From: Eubacteriales bacterium
GTDB taxonomy: Bacteria; Bacillota; Clostridia; Christensenellales; CAG-138
Length of the DNA: 5,227 nt
Assembly: GCA_028703645.1 (NCBI GenBank)
Contig: JAQVML010000136.1
Span: 1-5,227 of the forward strand
Direction of reading: 5' to 3'
A program made the position numbers and the translations under genes. Within the stretch, counting starts at the first letter, position 1. Each line of letters opens with the position of its first letter. Below are positions 1-5,227 of the stretch, piece by piece. A model generated the notes under the pieces. It was not told where the DNA came from. It did not search any database and saw only the letters and a list, made by a program, of their open reading frames with translations.

Positions 1-822
1 CACCGGATTGCAACCGACATGGTGGGCGAGCAATACCTCGACAAGGATTATTACGAGCCGCGCCCGTTGGGGGAGACCATTGTCGAGCTGCGGCATGTCA
101 CCGGACACGGGTTTTCGGACGTCAGCCTGGAGATCAAGAAGGGTGAAATCGTCGCGTTTACGGGCCTCGCCGGCTGCGGCGCGAGCGAGATTATGCAGAC
201 TATGTTCGGCGTGATGCCGTTTGAGGGCGGCGTGATTCGCGTAGGCAACCAATCCCTGCGCGGAACGATTCCGCATTTCATGAAGAAAAAGATCGCAATG
301 CTGCCCAGCAACCGCAAGGAAAATTCCGTCGTGCCGGATATGGATATTCTCGATAATACCTGCATCGCGGAACATTGCCTCTCGAAAACCAGGCAACTCA
401 TTTCGAGCAAAGACGAACTGTCCCGCTTTGATGCGCTCAAGAAGCTGCTTTGGATCAAGTCGGAGTCGCCCAAGGATTCCATCCTTTCACTCTCCGGCGG
501 CAATCAGCAAAAGGTGTTTCTCGCCCGCTGGCTCAACACCAAGGCGGACGTGCTCTTGCTGGATAACCCGACGCAGGGCGTAGACGTTGGCGCAAAAGCC
601 GAAATCTATCGCCTGATATTGGAGTTTGCCGCGCGCGGGATGACGGTGATCATCAACACGCTTGAGATTCCGGAGATTAAAAAAGTATCGGATCGCTGCG
701 TCGTCTTCTTTGAAGGGCGCGTGGCGAAGGTTTTCCAGCACGACGAAATCAATGAACATGACGTTATGCTGTATTCTACCAACGCGATCAATACGCGGAG
801 AGGAGCCAACCATGTCGGCTAA
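1..822 (+). CDS. Sugar ABC transporter ATP-binding protein, C-terminal half (5' truncated)
   Basis: This is the cytoplasmic energy-coupling subunit of a carbohydrate importer of the RbsA/MglA/XylG/AlsA family, which carries two ABC domains in one chain of about 500 residues. The frame is open from base 1, so the 273 visible residues are the end of domain 1 plus nearly all of domain 2; the ATG at 19 is internal. Visible in fragment numbering: a degenerate Walker A at 55-62 (GLAGCGAS, no lysine), the PSNRK segment at 102-106 where relatives have SEDRK, the signature LSGGNQQK at 164-171, and Walker B VLLLDNPTQGVDVGAK at 184-199. The usual H-loop region reads NTLEIPE (219-225) where RbsA has SSELPE. 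Loss of the Walker A lysine is normal for domain 2 of this family, but asparagine (N189) at the catalytic glutamate position makes this site look still less able to hydrolyse ATP; ATPase activity would rest on domain 1, outside the window. The last 11 bp overlap the permease gene, as expected for an operon. The substrate cannot be read from this subunit. Confidence 0.95.
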   Translation, partial: HRIATDMVGEQYLDKDYYEPRPLGETIVELRHVTGHGFSDVSLEIKKGEIVAFTGLAGCGASEIMQTMFGVMPFEGGVIRVGNQSLRGTIPHFMKKKIAMLPSNRKENSVVPDMDILDNTCIAEHCLSKTRQLISSKDELSRFDALKKLLWIKSESPKDSILSLSGGNQQKVFLARWLNTKADVLLLDNPTQGVDVGAKAEIYRLILEFAARGMTVIINTLEIPEIKKVSDRCVVFFEGRVAKVFQHDEINEHDVMLYSTNAINTRRGANHVG

Positions 823-1930
823 AAAAGGCGTTTTTGCCGGAGTCGGATCATTTATCTCAAAGGCGTGGAAGCGCTACAGCTTCATTTTTGTCTTTGCCAT
901 CATCCTATTGGTGTATTCCTTTACCATCCAGGCAAACGGAAACACGTTTAAGTGGGGACACATTACGGCGATTCTCGCGAGCCAGAACACCGTTATCGTG
1001 GGTACCATGGCGCTGGGCATGGCGCTGGTCATCATCACGGGTCAGATCGATCTTTCGGTCGGTTCCGCGCTGGTGCTGAGCAGCGGCGTCGCCATCATGG
1101 CGTTTAACATGACCAACAGCGTGCTTATCACGCTGCTTGCCGCGGTTGCAGCGGGCGCGCTCTGCGGACTCATCAACGGCGTGCTCGCGGGCTACGCCAA
1201 GATGCCGCCGTTCATCGTCACCCTCGGCACCATGCTGATCTATCGCTCGCTGATGCTCTCGCTCGTTCGCGCGATCGATCCCGCCATCACGGGCTCCTCC
1301 AGCAGCCAGTTTGCGATGCTGAGCGAAAACAGCGCCTATGATGCGCTCCGCATGAAGTTCGGCACGGGCAGTCTCCCTGGCGTTTCAATTCCGTATATTA
1401 CGTTTGTCTTCGTCGCGGTCATGCTGATCGTTCTGCTCATCTCGCGTAGAACGAAATACGGCAAGAGCGTCTACGCGGTCGGCAGCAACGAAAAGGCCGC
1501 GTTCCTCGCGGGCGTCAATGTCCAGGGCGTGAAGGTCTCCGTATTCGTCATTACGGGCGTTCTGGTCGGTGTCGCGGCGTTTGTACAGGCTTGTAAAATC
1601 GGCAACGTCACGCCTGCTTCCTCCGGCAAGAGCTATGAAATGTACGCCATCGCGGCGGTCGTCCTCGGCGGCGTGAGCATGAGCGGCGGCAAAGGCAACC
1701 TGCTTGGCGTATTCTTTGGCGCGCTGTCGTATACGACGATCAACTTCATTATCGTCTCGATTCCCGCGCTCACGACGGATATTCAGGATACGTTCCAGGG
1801 CCTCGTGCTCATCGCGGTCATTCTGATTCAGACCGTGGGCCCGGTCATCAAGGAACGCCTCACCGAGGCGCGTAAACGCAGAGCCTCCCGCAAACAGGCG
1901 AGGCAGGAACTTGCGGACAGCAAAGGCTGA
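812..1930 (+). CDS. Sugar ABC transporter permease, RbsC family
   Basis: This is the membrane subunit (BPD_transp_2 family, like RbsC/AlsC/XylH) that forms the sugar channel driven by the upstream ATPase. I chose the ATG at 812 because AGGAG lies at 801-805, six bases upstream, and the protein then starts MSAKKGVF; an in-frame ATG at 662 would only add residues read out of frame from the ATPase gene. The 372-residue product has about eight to ten hydrophobic segments, roughly at 23-40, 56-76, 85-100, 103-125, 133-152, 194-211, 242-260, 277-289, 293-318 and 328-346. Family motifs are GQIDLSVGS (77-85; usually GGIDLSVGS), YAVGSNEKAAFLAGV (221-235) and AIAAVVLGGVSMSGGKGN (279-296). It is longer than RbsC (about 320 residues) because of a polar loop at about 155-192 and a strongly basic tail at about 347-372. 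The loop probably lies between membrane spans, as in other long members. The gene is followed 23 bp later by a hairpin terminator, so it is the last gene of its operon. The substrate is unknown; a pentose or hexose such as ribose or allose is likely. Confidence 0.95.
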   Translation: MSAKKGVFAGVGSFISKAWKRYSFIFVFAIILLVYSFTIQANGNTFKWGHITAILASQNTVIVGTMALGMALVIITGQIDLSVGSALVLSSGVAIMAFNMTNSVLITLLAAVAAGALCGLINGVLAGYAKMPPFIVTLGTMLIYRSLMLSLVRAIDPAITGSSSSQFAMLSENSAYDALRMKFGTGSLPGVSIPYITFVFVAVMLIVLLISRRTKYGKSVYAVGSNEKAAFLAGVNVQGVKVSVFVITGVLVGVAAFVQACKIGNVTPASSGKSYEMYAIAAVVLGGVSMSGGKGNLLGVFFGALSYTTINFIIVSIPALTTDIQDTFQGLVLIAVILIQTVGPVIKERLTEARKRRASRKQARQELADSKG

Positions 1931-1953
1931 CGCAAGGCACAGACACAAATCAA

Positions 1954-1990
1954 AAGACCCGCGTTTCGCTTTTCTGCCGACGCGGGTCTT
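1954..1990. terminator. Two-way intrinsic terminator between convergent genes
   Basis: The arms AAGACCCGCGT (1954-1964) and ACGCGGGTCTT (1980-1990) are perfect inverted complements, 11 bp, around a 15-base loop. The hairpin lies 23 bp after the permease stop (1930) and 24 bp before the U32 stop (2015), midway between the two convergent genes. Reading plus, the stem ends in CTT followed by GTTATAAG, a weak U-tract. Reading minus, it ends in CTTTTGATTTG, a better U-tract. I infer that it ends both transcripts, more efficiently for the U32 gene. The 84-bp gap between the genes holds nothing else I can identify. Confidence 0.85.
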
Positions 1991-2014
1991 GTTATAAGTA
2001 ACAGTAACGTGCTG

Positions 2015-4051
2015 CTAGAGCAAAGTCCGGTAATAGAGCCCTGTCGTATGCGCGGTCTCCGTCTTTGTTCCGGCGAGAAAACGGCGGGTGATTGACCCAA
2101 TCTCTTCCTGCGTCTCTCGCGTAAAGTAGAGGATCTGGTGATCCAATCCGCCCATGCTTCGCTCCGCAACGTCCAGCGGCACGCTGTTGAGCAGAGATAC
2201 GGTGCGGTAGTGGTTGCACTCGATTGGAAAGCGCACCTGCATGCGATCGATCAGTTCACCCGCTTGCCCGCAGGCGGCGCACCCGATGGAGGCCTTGACC
2301 GGACAGTTTCTTAGCTGCATGAGCGGCAAATAGCCATAGGAGACGATGCCGCGCGGCATCGTGCCGCCGAGACTCTTGATGGCGCTCATCGAAAGCTCGA
2401 ACGAGAGCGTTAGGCTGGATAAACCCTGCGCCGCATAGAAACGCAGCGCTTCGGTATTAGTGCAGTTGAGCCCGTAGCCGCCGTGAACGGTAAAACCGAG
2501 GCGCTTGCCCAGCGCAACGCCATAGACATTGTTTGCCCAAACGGAAGAGAGGCCAAGTGTGGCGAGCGCTTCCAGCCGATCAGCAAACGCGGGTTCGTCC
2601 TCTGGAAAAAGCACGGTCGGCAGTTGGGCGACGATCTGTTCGCCAAAGAGAGCGATTAACTCCGCGTCGATCTCTTCCGCGGGCAGCAGAATTCGCTCAA
2701 ACGAGTCCGCGCACGTGATTTGCGCTTTTTGGTAAAATCTTGCCCAGAGAACGGGCTGTTCCAATTTGGATCGGTACCGCTCCGGCGGCACAAACGAGAA
2801 AGGTTCCCACTTGTGCGGCACGGGTTTGCCTCTTAGCGTGAGCAGCTCTTCCAGCGCGTCTCTGCGCATGGCGTTGAGCGCGGAGGCGGGGAGGGTCAGC
2901 CCATCCACGATGGATGCCTCAAAGCGGCACACAAAGAACGGCGTGCCGCCTGTCTTTTCCAGATTTTTCCGTGCGCTTTCTTCGTCCAGCGCGCGGTGAA
3001 TCGCTCGCTCCGGCGCGGGGCCTTCGGCTGTGACCGAGCGAGACCCGTCGCTGACGGAGAGTGTCGCCGCGCTTTCGTCGAGGGAAAAACGCAGATCGAC
3101 CGGAATTCGCGGTGTTTCGTTGCGATAAAGCGCGGCGATCGAGGAAAGAACCCCATCCGCGCCCGTAACATCTTCTTTGGTACGGTAGCCGAACATATCC
3201 GCATCGCGCTTGCCCTTGAGGTAACCCGCGGTAAAGCCGCTGCGCGAAAAAACCGCGCGGAGCGTCTCCGCGTCGTAGGGCTTGCCCGCGAGGGCAAGCT
3301 TGCAGGCGGCGGTCGCGGCGGCAACATATTCCGGCCGCTTCATACGACCTTCGATTTTAAACGAGTTTACGCCGGCGTTCGCAAGCTCCGTCAGGTGCGG
3401 CAGCAGGGACATATCTTTCAGCGAGAGCGCGTAAGGGTGGTCTCCGCTCGTCCAGTTCAGGCGGCAAGGCTGGGCGCAGAGCCCGCGGTTTCCGCTTCTG
3501 CCACCGAGCATGGCGGAAAGATAGCACGCGCCGGAGACGCTCATGCAATGCGCGCCATGGATGAAAGCTTCTTTTTGAATGGAAACAGAGGCGCAGATGG
3601 TCTCAATCTCGCGAAGGGACAGCTCGCGCGCGAGCACGATGCTGTCAAAGCCGACGCTTTCTAGAAATTTTGCGCCGTCGACGTTGTGCACAGCGGTCTG
3701 CGTGGAGGCAAATCGTTTTAAGGTCGGATATCGCGCAGCAAACAGTCGTAATACCGCCATATCTTGAATGATCACAGCGTCCGCGCCGGATTGCGCAATG
3801 CGGTCGGCTTCCTCTTCCAGCGCAGGCAGTTCTTGCTCCAGCACGACGGTGTTGACGGTGACGTAGACCTCGACCCCGCGCGCGTGACAATAAAAGACGG
3901 CGTGTGCAAGGTCCGTCTCTGCAAAATTCGCGGCGTTTCTGCGCGCGTTGAAGTTTTGTCCGCCGAGGTAGACGGCGTCCGCGCCGCTGCGCACGGCGGC
4001 AATCAGCTGCTCTTCGCCACCGACAGGGGCAAGAATTTCGGGTGTACCCAT
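2015..4051 (-). CDS. U32-family protein with DUF3656-type middle domain (RlhA/TrhP-like)
   Basis: The 678-residue product belongs to the U32 family, named as peptidases/collagenases. The studied members RlhA and TrhP instead take part in 5-hydroxylation of rRNA cytidine or tRNA uridine, fed by prephenate, and UbiU/UbiV act in oxygen-independent hydroxylation of ubiquinone precursors with Fe-S clusters. Visible: the N-terminal motif PEILAPVGGEEQ (4-15) with SGADAVYLGGQNFNAR (22-37), the U32 core at about 162-200 (HGAHC, SGAC, GGRSGNRGLCAQPCR) with C169, C176, C192 and C196, then LSLKDM (209-214) and FKIEGRMKRPEYV (231-243). A DUF3656-type middle covers about 300-405 (KTGGTPF at 366-372). A C-terminal half at about 430-678 has a second cysteine set, C583, C591, C594 and C612. 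I chose the ATG at 4051 because MGTPEILAPVGG is the usual family start and AAGGAG lies upstream. The 13-base spacing is long. The ATG at 4099 falls in the likely -10 region and would add 16 unrelated residues. The long form resembles RlhA more than TrhP, but the RNA target is not decided by sequence reading. Confidence 0.93.
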   Translation of the reverse strand: MGTPEILAPVGGEEQLIAAVRSGADAVYLGGQNFNARRNAANFAETDLAHAVFYCHARGVEVYVTVNTVVLEQELPALEEEADRIAQSGADAVIIQDMAVLRLFAARYPTLKRFASTQTAVHNVDGAKFLESVGFDSIVLARELSLREIETICASVSIQKEAFIHGAHCMSVSGACYLSAMLGGRSGNRGLCAQPCRLNWTSGDHPYALSLKDMSLLPHLTELANAGVNSFKIEGRMKRPEYVAAATAACKLALAGKPYDAETLRAVFSRSGFTAGYLKGKRDADMFGYRTKEDVTGADGVLSSIAALYRNETPRIPVDLRFSLDESAATLSVSDGSRSVTAEGPAPERAIHRALDEESARKNLEKTGGTPFFVCRFEASIVDGLTLPASALNAMRRDALEELLTLRGKPVPHKWEPFSFVPPERYRSKLEQPVLWARFYQKAQITCADSFERILLPAEEIDAELIALFGEQIVAQLPTVLFPEDEPAFADRLEALATLGLSSVWANNVYGVALGKRLGFTVHGGYGLNCTNTEALRFYAAQGLSSLTLSFELSMSAIKSLGGTMPRGIVSYGYLPLMQLRNCPVKASIGCAACGQAGELIDRMQVRFPIECNHYRTVSLLNSVPLDVAERSMGGLDHQILYFTRETQEEIGSITRRFLAGTKTETAHTTGLYYRTLL
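2343..2362. repeat. 20-bp perfect palindrome inside the U32 gene
   Basis: The half-sites ACGATGCCGC and GCGGCATCGT are exact reverse complements with no spacer, and the symmetry stops at 2342/2363 (G opposite G). On the coding strand it covers the codons for about residues 564-570 (TMPRGIV) of the U32 protein. It could be a DNA-binding or methylation site or simply a by-product of codon choice in GC-rich DNA; no second copy was seen in the window. Confidence 0.6.
3280..3299. repeat. 8-bp hairpin with 4-base loop inside the U32 gene
   Basis: GCTTGCCC (3280-3287) and GGGCAAGC (3292-3299) are perfect inverted complements around GCGA (TCGC on the coding strand). It falls on the codons for KLALAGK (about residues 251-257) of the U32 protein. 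No U-tract follows on either strand, so it is not an intrinsic terminator. Alternating Leu/Ala codons could produce it by chance. Confidence 0.4.
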
Positions 4052-4064
4052 TTCAGGATTGCTT

Positions 4065-4070
4065 CTCCTT
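4065..4070 (-). promoter_or_regulatory. Ribosome binding site of the U32 gene
   Basis: The minus strand reads AAGGAG here, 13 bases before the ATG at 4051. The spacing is longer than the usual 5-9 bases, but no other start codon lies in frame between the two, and the upstream ATG at 4099 has no Shine-Dalgarno sequence. The site therefore supports 4051 as the start, perhaps with reduced translation efficiency. Confidence 0.6.
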
Positions 4071-4097
4071 TGTGGAGTGTTACTATTATTGTATAAC
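4070..4097 (+). promoter_or_regulatory. Candidate promoter for the alsK transcript
   Basis: TTGTGG (4070-4075) is followed by a 16-base spacer and TATAAC (4092-4097, five of six matches to TATAAT). Transcription would start near 4104, about 60 bases before the alsK ATG. The -10 shares bases 4092-4093 with the candidate -10 of the divergent U32 promoter. The -10 patch contains a short dyad, TTGT-ATA-ACAA (4089-4099), which is too short to name an operator. The -35 is weak, as for a promoter that needs an activator or is controlled by a repressor, but no regulator is visible. Confidence 0.4.
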
Positions 4098-4116
4098 AAA
4101 ACGACGGATCTGACGA
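4088..4116 (-). promoter_or_regulatory. Candidate promoter for the U32 gene
   Basis: On the minus strand, TCGTCA (4116-4111, four of six matches to TTGACA) is followed by a 17-base spacer and TACAAT (4093-4088, five of six matches to TATAAT). Transcription would begin near 4081, giving a leader of about 30 bases that includes the AAGGAG site. This is a reading by eye of a sigma-70/SigA-type promoter, and the AT-rich patch stands out in otherwise GC-rich DNA. Confidence 0.45.
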
Positions 4117-4165
4117 ATGGAATCGCGCATCATCGGCAAACGAACAACAATCAGAGGGAAACGGT

Positions 4166-5119
4166 ATGAAAGACGTGATCATCGGCATCGACATCGGCGG
4201 CACGCACCTGCGCATTGGGGCGGTGGACCGCGCGGGGCAAGTCACCTGCTTTGAAAAGCGGCACAGCAGAGAGGTCTGCGGAGACGGCGGCTCTGCGCAG
4301 CGCTTGATTGCGCTGATTCGCGATTACTTCGCGCGATACGGACTTGCTTCACGCGCGATTGCGCTTGCAATCGGCTTTCCTTCTACCGTGAGCCGAAATA
4401 AGCGAACGGTCTATAGTAGCCCGAATCTGCCGCTTGGTGGCGTGGACGGGCTTGACGGGCAGGATGTGGTCGCCCGCTTGAAAATGGCGCTGGGGCTACC
4501 TACTTTCATCGACAGAGATACGATTTTTCTGCTGCAATACGACCTTGTCCGGCTCGATTTGAAGGACAAAGGGACCACGATCGGCATTTATTACGGCACG
4601 GGCATCGGCAACGCGGTTTACCTTGACGGCAAGTTTCTGGTGGGCAAACACGGCGTTGCCGCCGAGCTGGGGCACATTCCATATTACGGCAGCAAGAATA
4701 GTTGCGGCTGTGGCAGCCGCGGTTGCGCGGAGACGCACGCGGGCGGCTATGTGCTGCGAAATCTTTGGCAGGAATACTTCTCAAGCGAGCCGTTTTCCGA
4801 GATTTTTTTACGGCATGGCGAAGACGTGCGCATCCGTGCGTTTATTGAAGCGATGGCGATTCCGTTTGCGACGGAGTTGAATCTTTTCGACCCCGATCAG
4901 GTGATCATTGGCGGCGGCGTGGTCGAGATGACCGGTTTTCCGATGGAGGCGCTGCTTGGTTTTGTGCGCGAGTTTGTGCGAAAGCCGTATCCGTGTGAGG
5001 ACTACGCGCTGATCCGTGCGTCGGCAGCGCCGGAGATCGGCGTCGTGGGCGCCGCATATTACGCCATGGAGCGAATAGCGAAGGCATCATTTGGCTTGGA
5101 GGAACAAACGCATGGATAA
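4166..5119 (+). CDS. alsK: ROK-family sugar kinase, probable D-allose kinase
   Basis: This cytoplasmic kinase phosphorylates a free sugar with ATP; allose kinase makes D-allose 6-phosphate. The 317 residues show a complete ROK fold: phosphate loop DIGGTH (9-14), probable catalytic base D118 in DRDT (116-119), second ATP loop YGTGIGNAV (143-151), HGVAAELGH (162-170), the zinc motif CGCGSRGC (C180, C182, C187, with H170), and LFDPDQVIIGGGV (240-252). The assignment to AlsK rather than glucokinase or NagC-type repressors rests on recalled E. coli AlsK: GFP..VS..KRT..S.PNLPL (here 70-90), RDV/RDT in place of the glucokinase ENDAN, HGVA.ELGHIP, and LFDPD.VI.GGGV..M..FP. There is no N-terminal helix-turn-helix, so it is an enzyme and not a ROK repressor. 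The ATG at 4166 has AGAGGG at 4153-4158, seven bases upstream. It overlaps the next gene by 8 bp, which points to a shared transcript. Nearby RbsC-type transport genes fit a sugar locus. Family membership is near certain; allose as the physiological substrate is an inference, since ROK kinases are often promiscuous. Confidence 0.85.
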   Translation: MKDVIIGIDIGGTHLRIGAVDRAGQVTCFEKRHSREVCGDGGSAQRLIALIRDYFARYGLASRAIALAIGFPSTVSRNKRTVYSSPNLPLGGVDGLDGQDVVARLKMALGLPTFIDRDTIFLLQYDLVRLDLKDKGTTIGIYYGTGIGNAVYLDGKFLVGKHGVAAELGHIPYYGSKNSCGCGSRGCAETHAGGYVLRNLWQEYFSSEPFSEIFLRHGEDVRIRAFIEAMAIPFATELNLFDPDQVIIGGGVVEMTGFPMEALLGFVREFVRKPYPCEDYALIRASAAPEIGVVGAAYYAMERIAKASFGLEEQTHG

Positions 5120-5227
5120 TCGATTCAGCATCATCGGGACCGCGCATCTGGATGCGCTGGTAGAAGGAATTGACGAAGGTCAACTGCGCCTCGGATCGGC
5201 GCCCGCGGATCAGATTCGCCTGGGCTA
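5112..5227 (+). CDS. Unidentified protein, N-terminal 38 residues (3' truncated)
   Basis: The ATG at 5112 opens a frame that stays open to the right edge. GGAGG at 5098-5102 lies nine bases upstream, a strong ribosome binding site placed inside the end of alsK, and the start overlaps alsK by 8 bp. Both facts support a real, probably translationally coupled gene of the same operon. The protein begins MDNRFSIIGTAHLDALVEG and continues with a mildly acidic stretch; no signal peptide or membrane segment is visible, so it is likely cytoplasmic. I do not recognise it. It does not look like the start of an allulose-6-phosphate epimerase (AlsE) or RpiB, the usual AlsK partners. The IIGTAHLD stretch faintly recalls the N-terminal strand of GH38 alpha-mannosidases, but the residues that follow do not match, so no function is assigned. 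Confidence 0.8.
   Translation, partial: MDNRFSIIGTAHLDALVEGIDEGQLRLGSAPADQIRLG

Noticed and set aside
51..503. A 150-codon open frame on the minus strand opposite the ABC ATPase gene.
   Set aside because: It is a shadow of the conserved ATPase frame, with no family motif.
662..811. Extension of the permease to the in-frame ATG at 662.
   Set aside because: The 50 extra residues would come from reading the ATPase gene out of frame. AGGAG at 801-805 marks the ATG at 812.
1385..1948. A 187-codon open frame on the minus strand opposite the permease gene.
   Set aside because: It is antisense to a clear permease, lacks a recognisable domain, and its Arg/Asp-rich composition is typical of a shadow frame in GC-rich DNA.
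2996..3664. A 222-codon open frame on the plus strand opposite the U32 gene.
   Set aside because: The complementary frame encodes the conserved U32 core. The plus-strand product is Arg/Ala-rich with no motif, and its ATG has no supporting context.
4052..4099. Extension of the U32 gene to the ATG at 4099.
   Set aside because: The 16 extra residues are not family-like, the ATG overlaps the probable -10 element, there is no ribosome binding site before it, and AAGGAG lies downstream of it.
4089..4099. A small dyad TTGT-ATA-ACAA as a repressor operator.
   Set aside because: Four-base arms in AT-rich promoter DNA arise easily by chance, and no regulator gene is visible.
4118..4132. A cre-like sequence (TGGAATCG then CGCATCA) downstream of the candidate alsK promoter, suggesting CcpA control.
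   Set aside because: Only the left half fits the cre consensus. The right half is shifted by one base and has several mismatches, so I do not call it.
4166..5119. Reading the ROK protein as a NagC/XylR-type transcriptional repressor.
   Set aside because: The protein begins directly at the kinase phosphate loop and has no N-terminal helix-turn-helix domain.

Overview
The window is GC-rich bacterial DNA and reads best as a chromosomal stretch from a GC-rich member of the Bacillota (Clostridia-like). The reasons are strong AGGAG/GGAGG ribosome binding sites, the clostridial-style long U32 protein with a DUF3656-type middle, and a carbohydrate ABC transporter whose second ATPase half carries a DNPTQG Walker B. 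The taxon is an inference; no rRNA or other marker gene is present.

Layout: (1) 1-822, plus strand: C-terminal half of a duplicated sugar ABC transporter ATPase of the RbsA/MglA/AlsA type, truncated by the left edge. (2) 812-1930, plus strand: its RbsC-type permease, overlapping by 11 bp. (3) 1954-1990: a perfect 11-bp-stem hairpin between convergent genes, probably a two-way terminator. (4) 2015-4051, minus strand: a 678-residue U32-family protein, probably an RNA-hydroxylation type enzyme (RlhA/TrhP family) rather than a peptidase. (5) 4052-4164/4165: a 114-bp divergent intergenic region in which two candidate promoters appear to overlap at their -10 elements. (6) 4166-5119, plus strand: a ROK-family sugar kinase that matches allose kinase (AlsK) motif for motif. 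(7) 5112 to the right edge, plus strand: the first 38 codons of an unrecognised gene, overlapping alsK by 8 bp.

The transporter pair and the kinase could form one sugar-use locus: an RbsABC-type importer brings in an unphosphorylated pentose or hexose, and the ROK kinase phosphorylates it. AlsK makes D-allose the first candidate substrate, but the substrate-binding protein, epimerase and isomerase genes are not visible, so the sugar remains unproven. The U32 gene sits between them in the opposite orientation with its own promoter and terminator, and is probably a housekeeping neighbour.

I see no CRISPR array, mobile element, RNA gene, defence gene or toxin pair, and nothing that clearly amounts to an undescribed system. 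The points most worth a second look are the doubly degenerate second ATPase site, a second four-cysteine set in the U32 protein, the overlapping divergent promoters, a 20-bp perfect palindrome inside the U32 gene, and the unidentified gene at the right edge.
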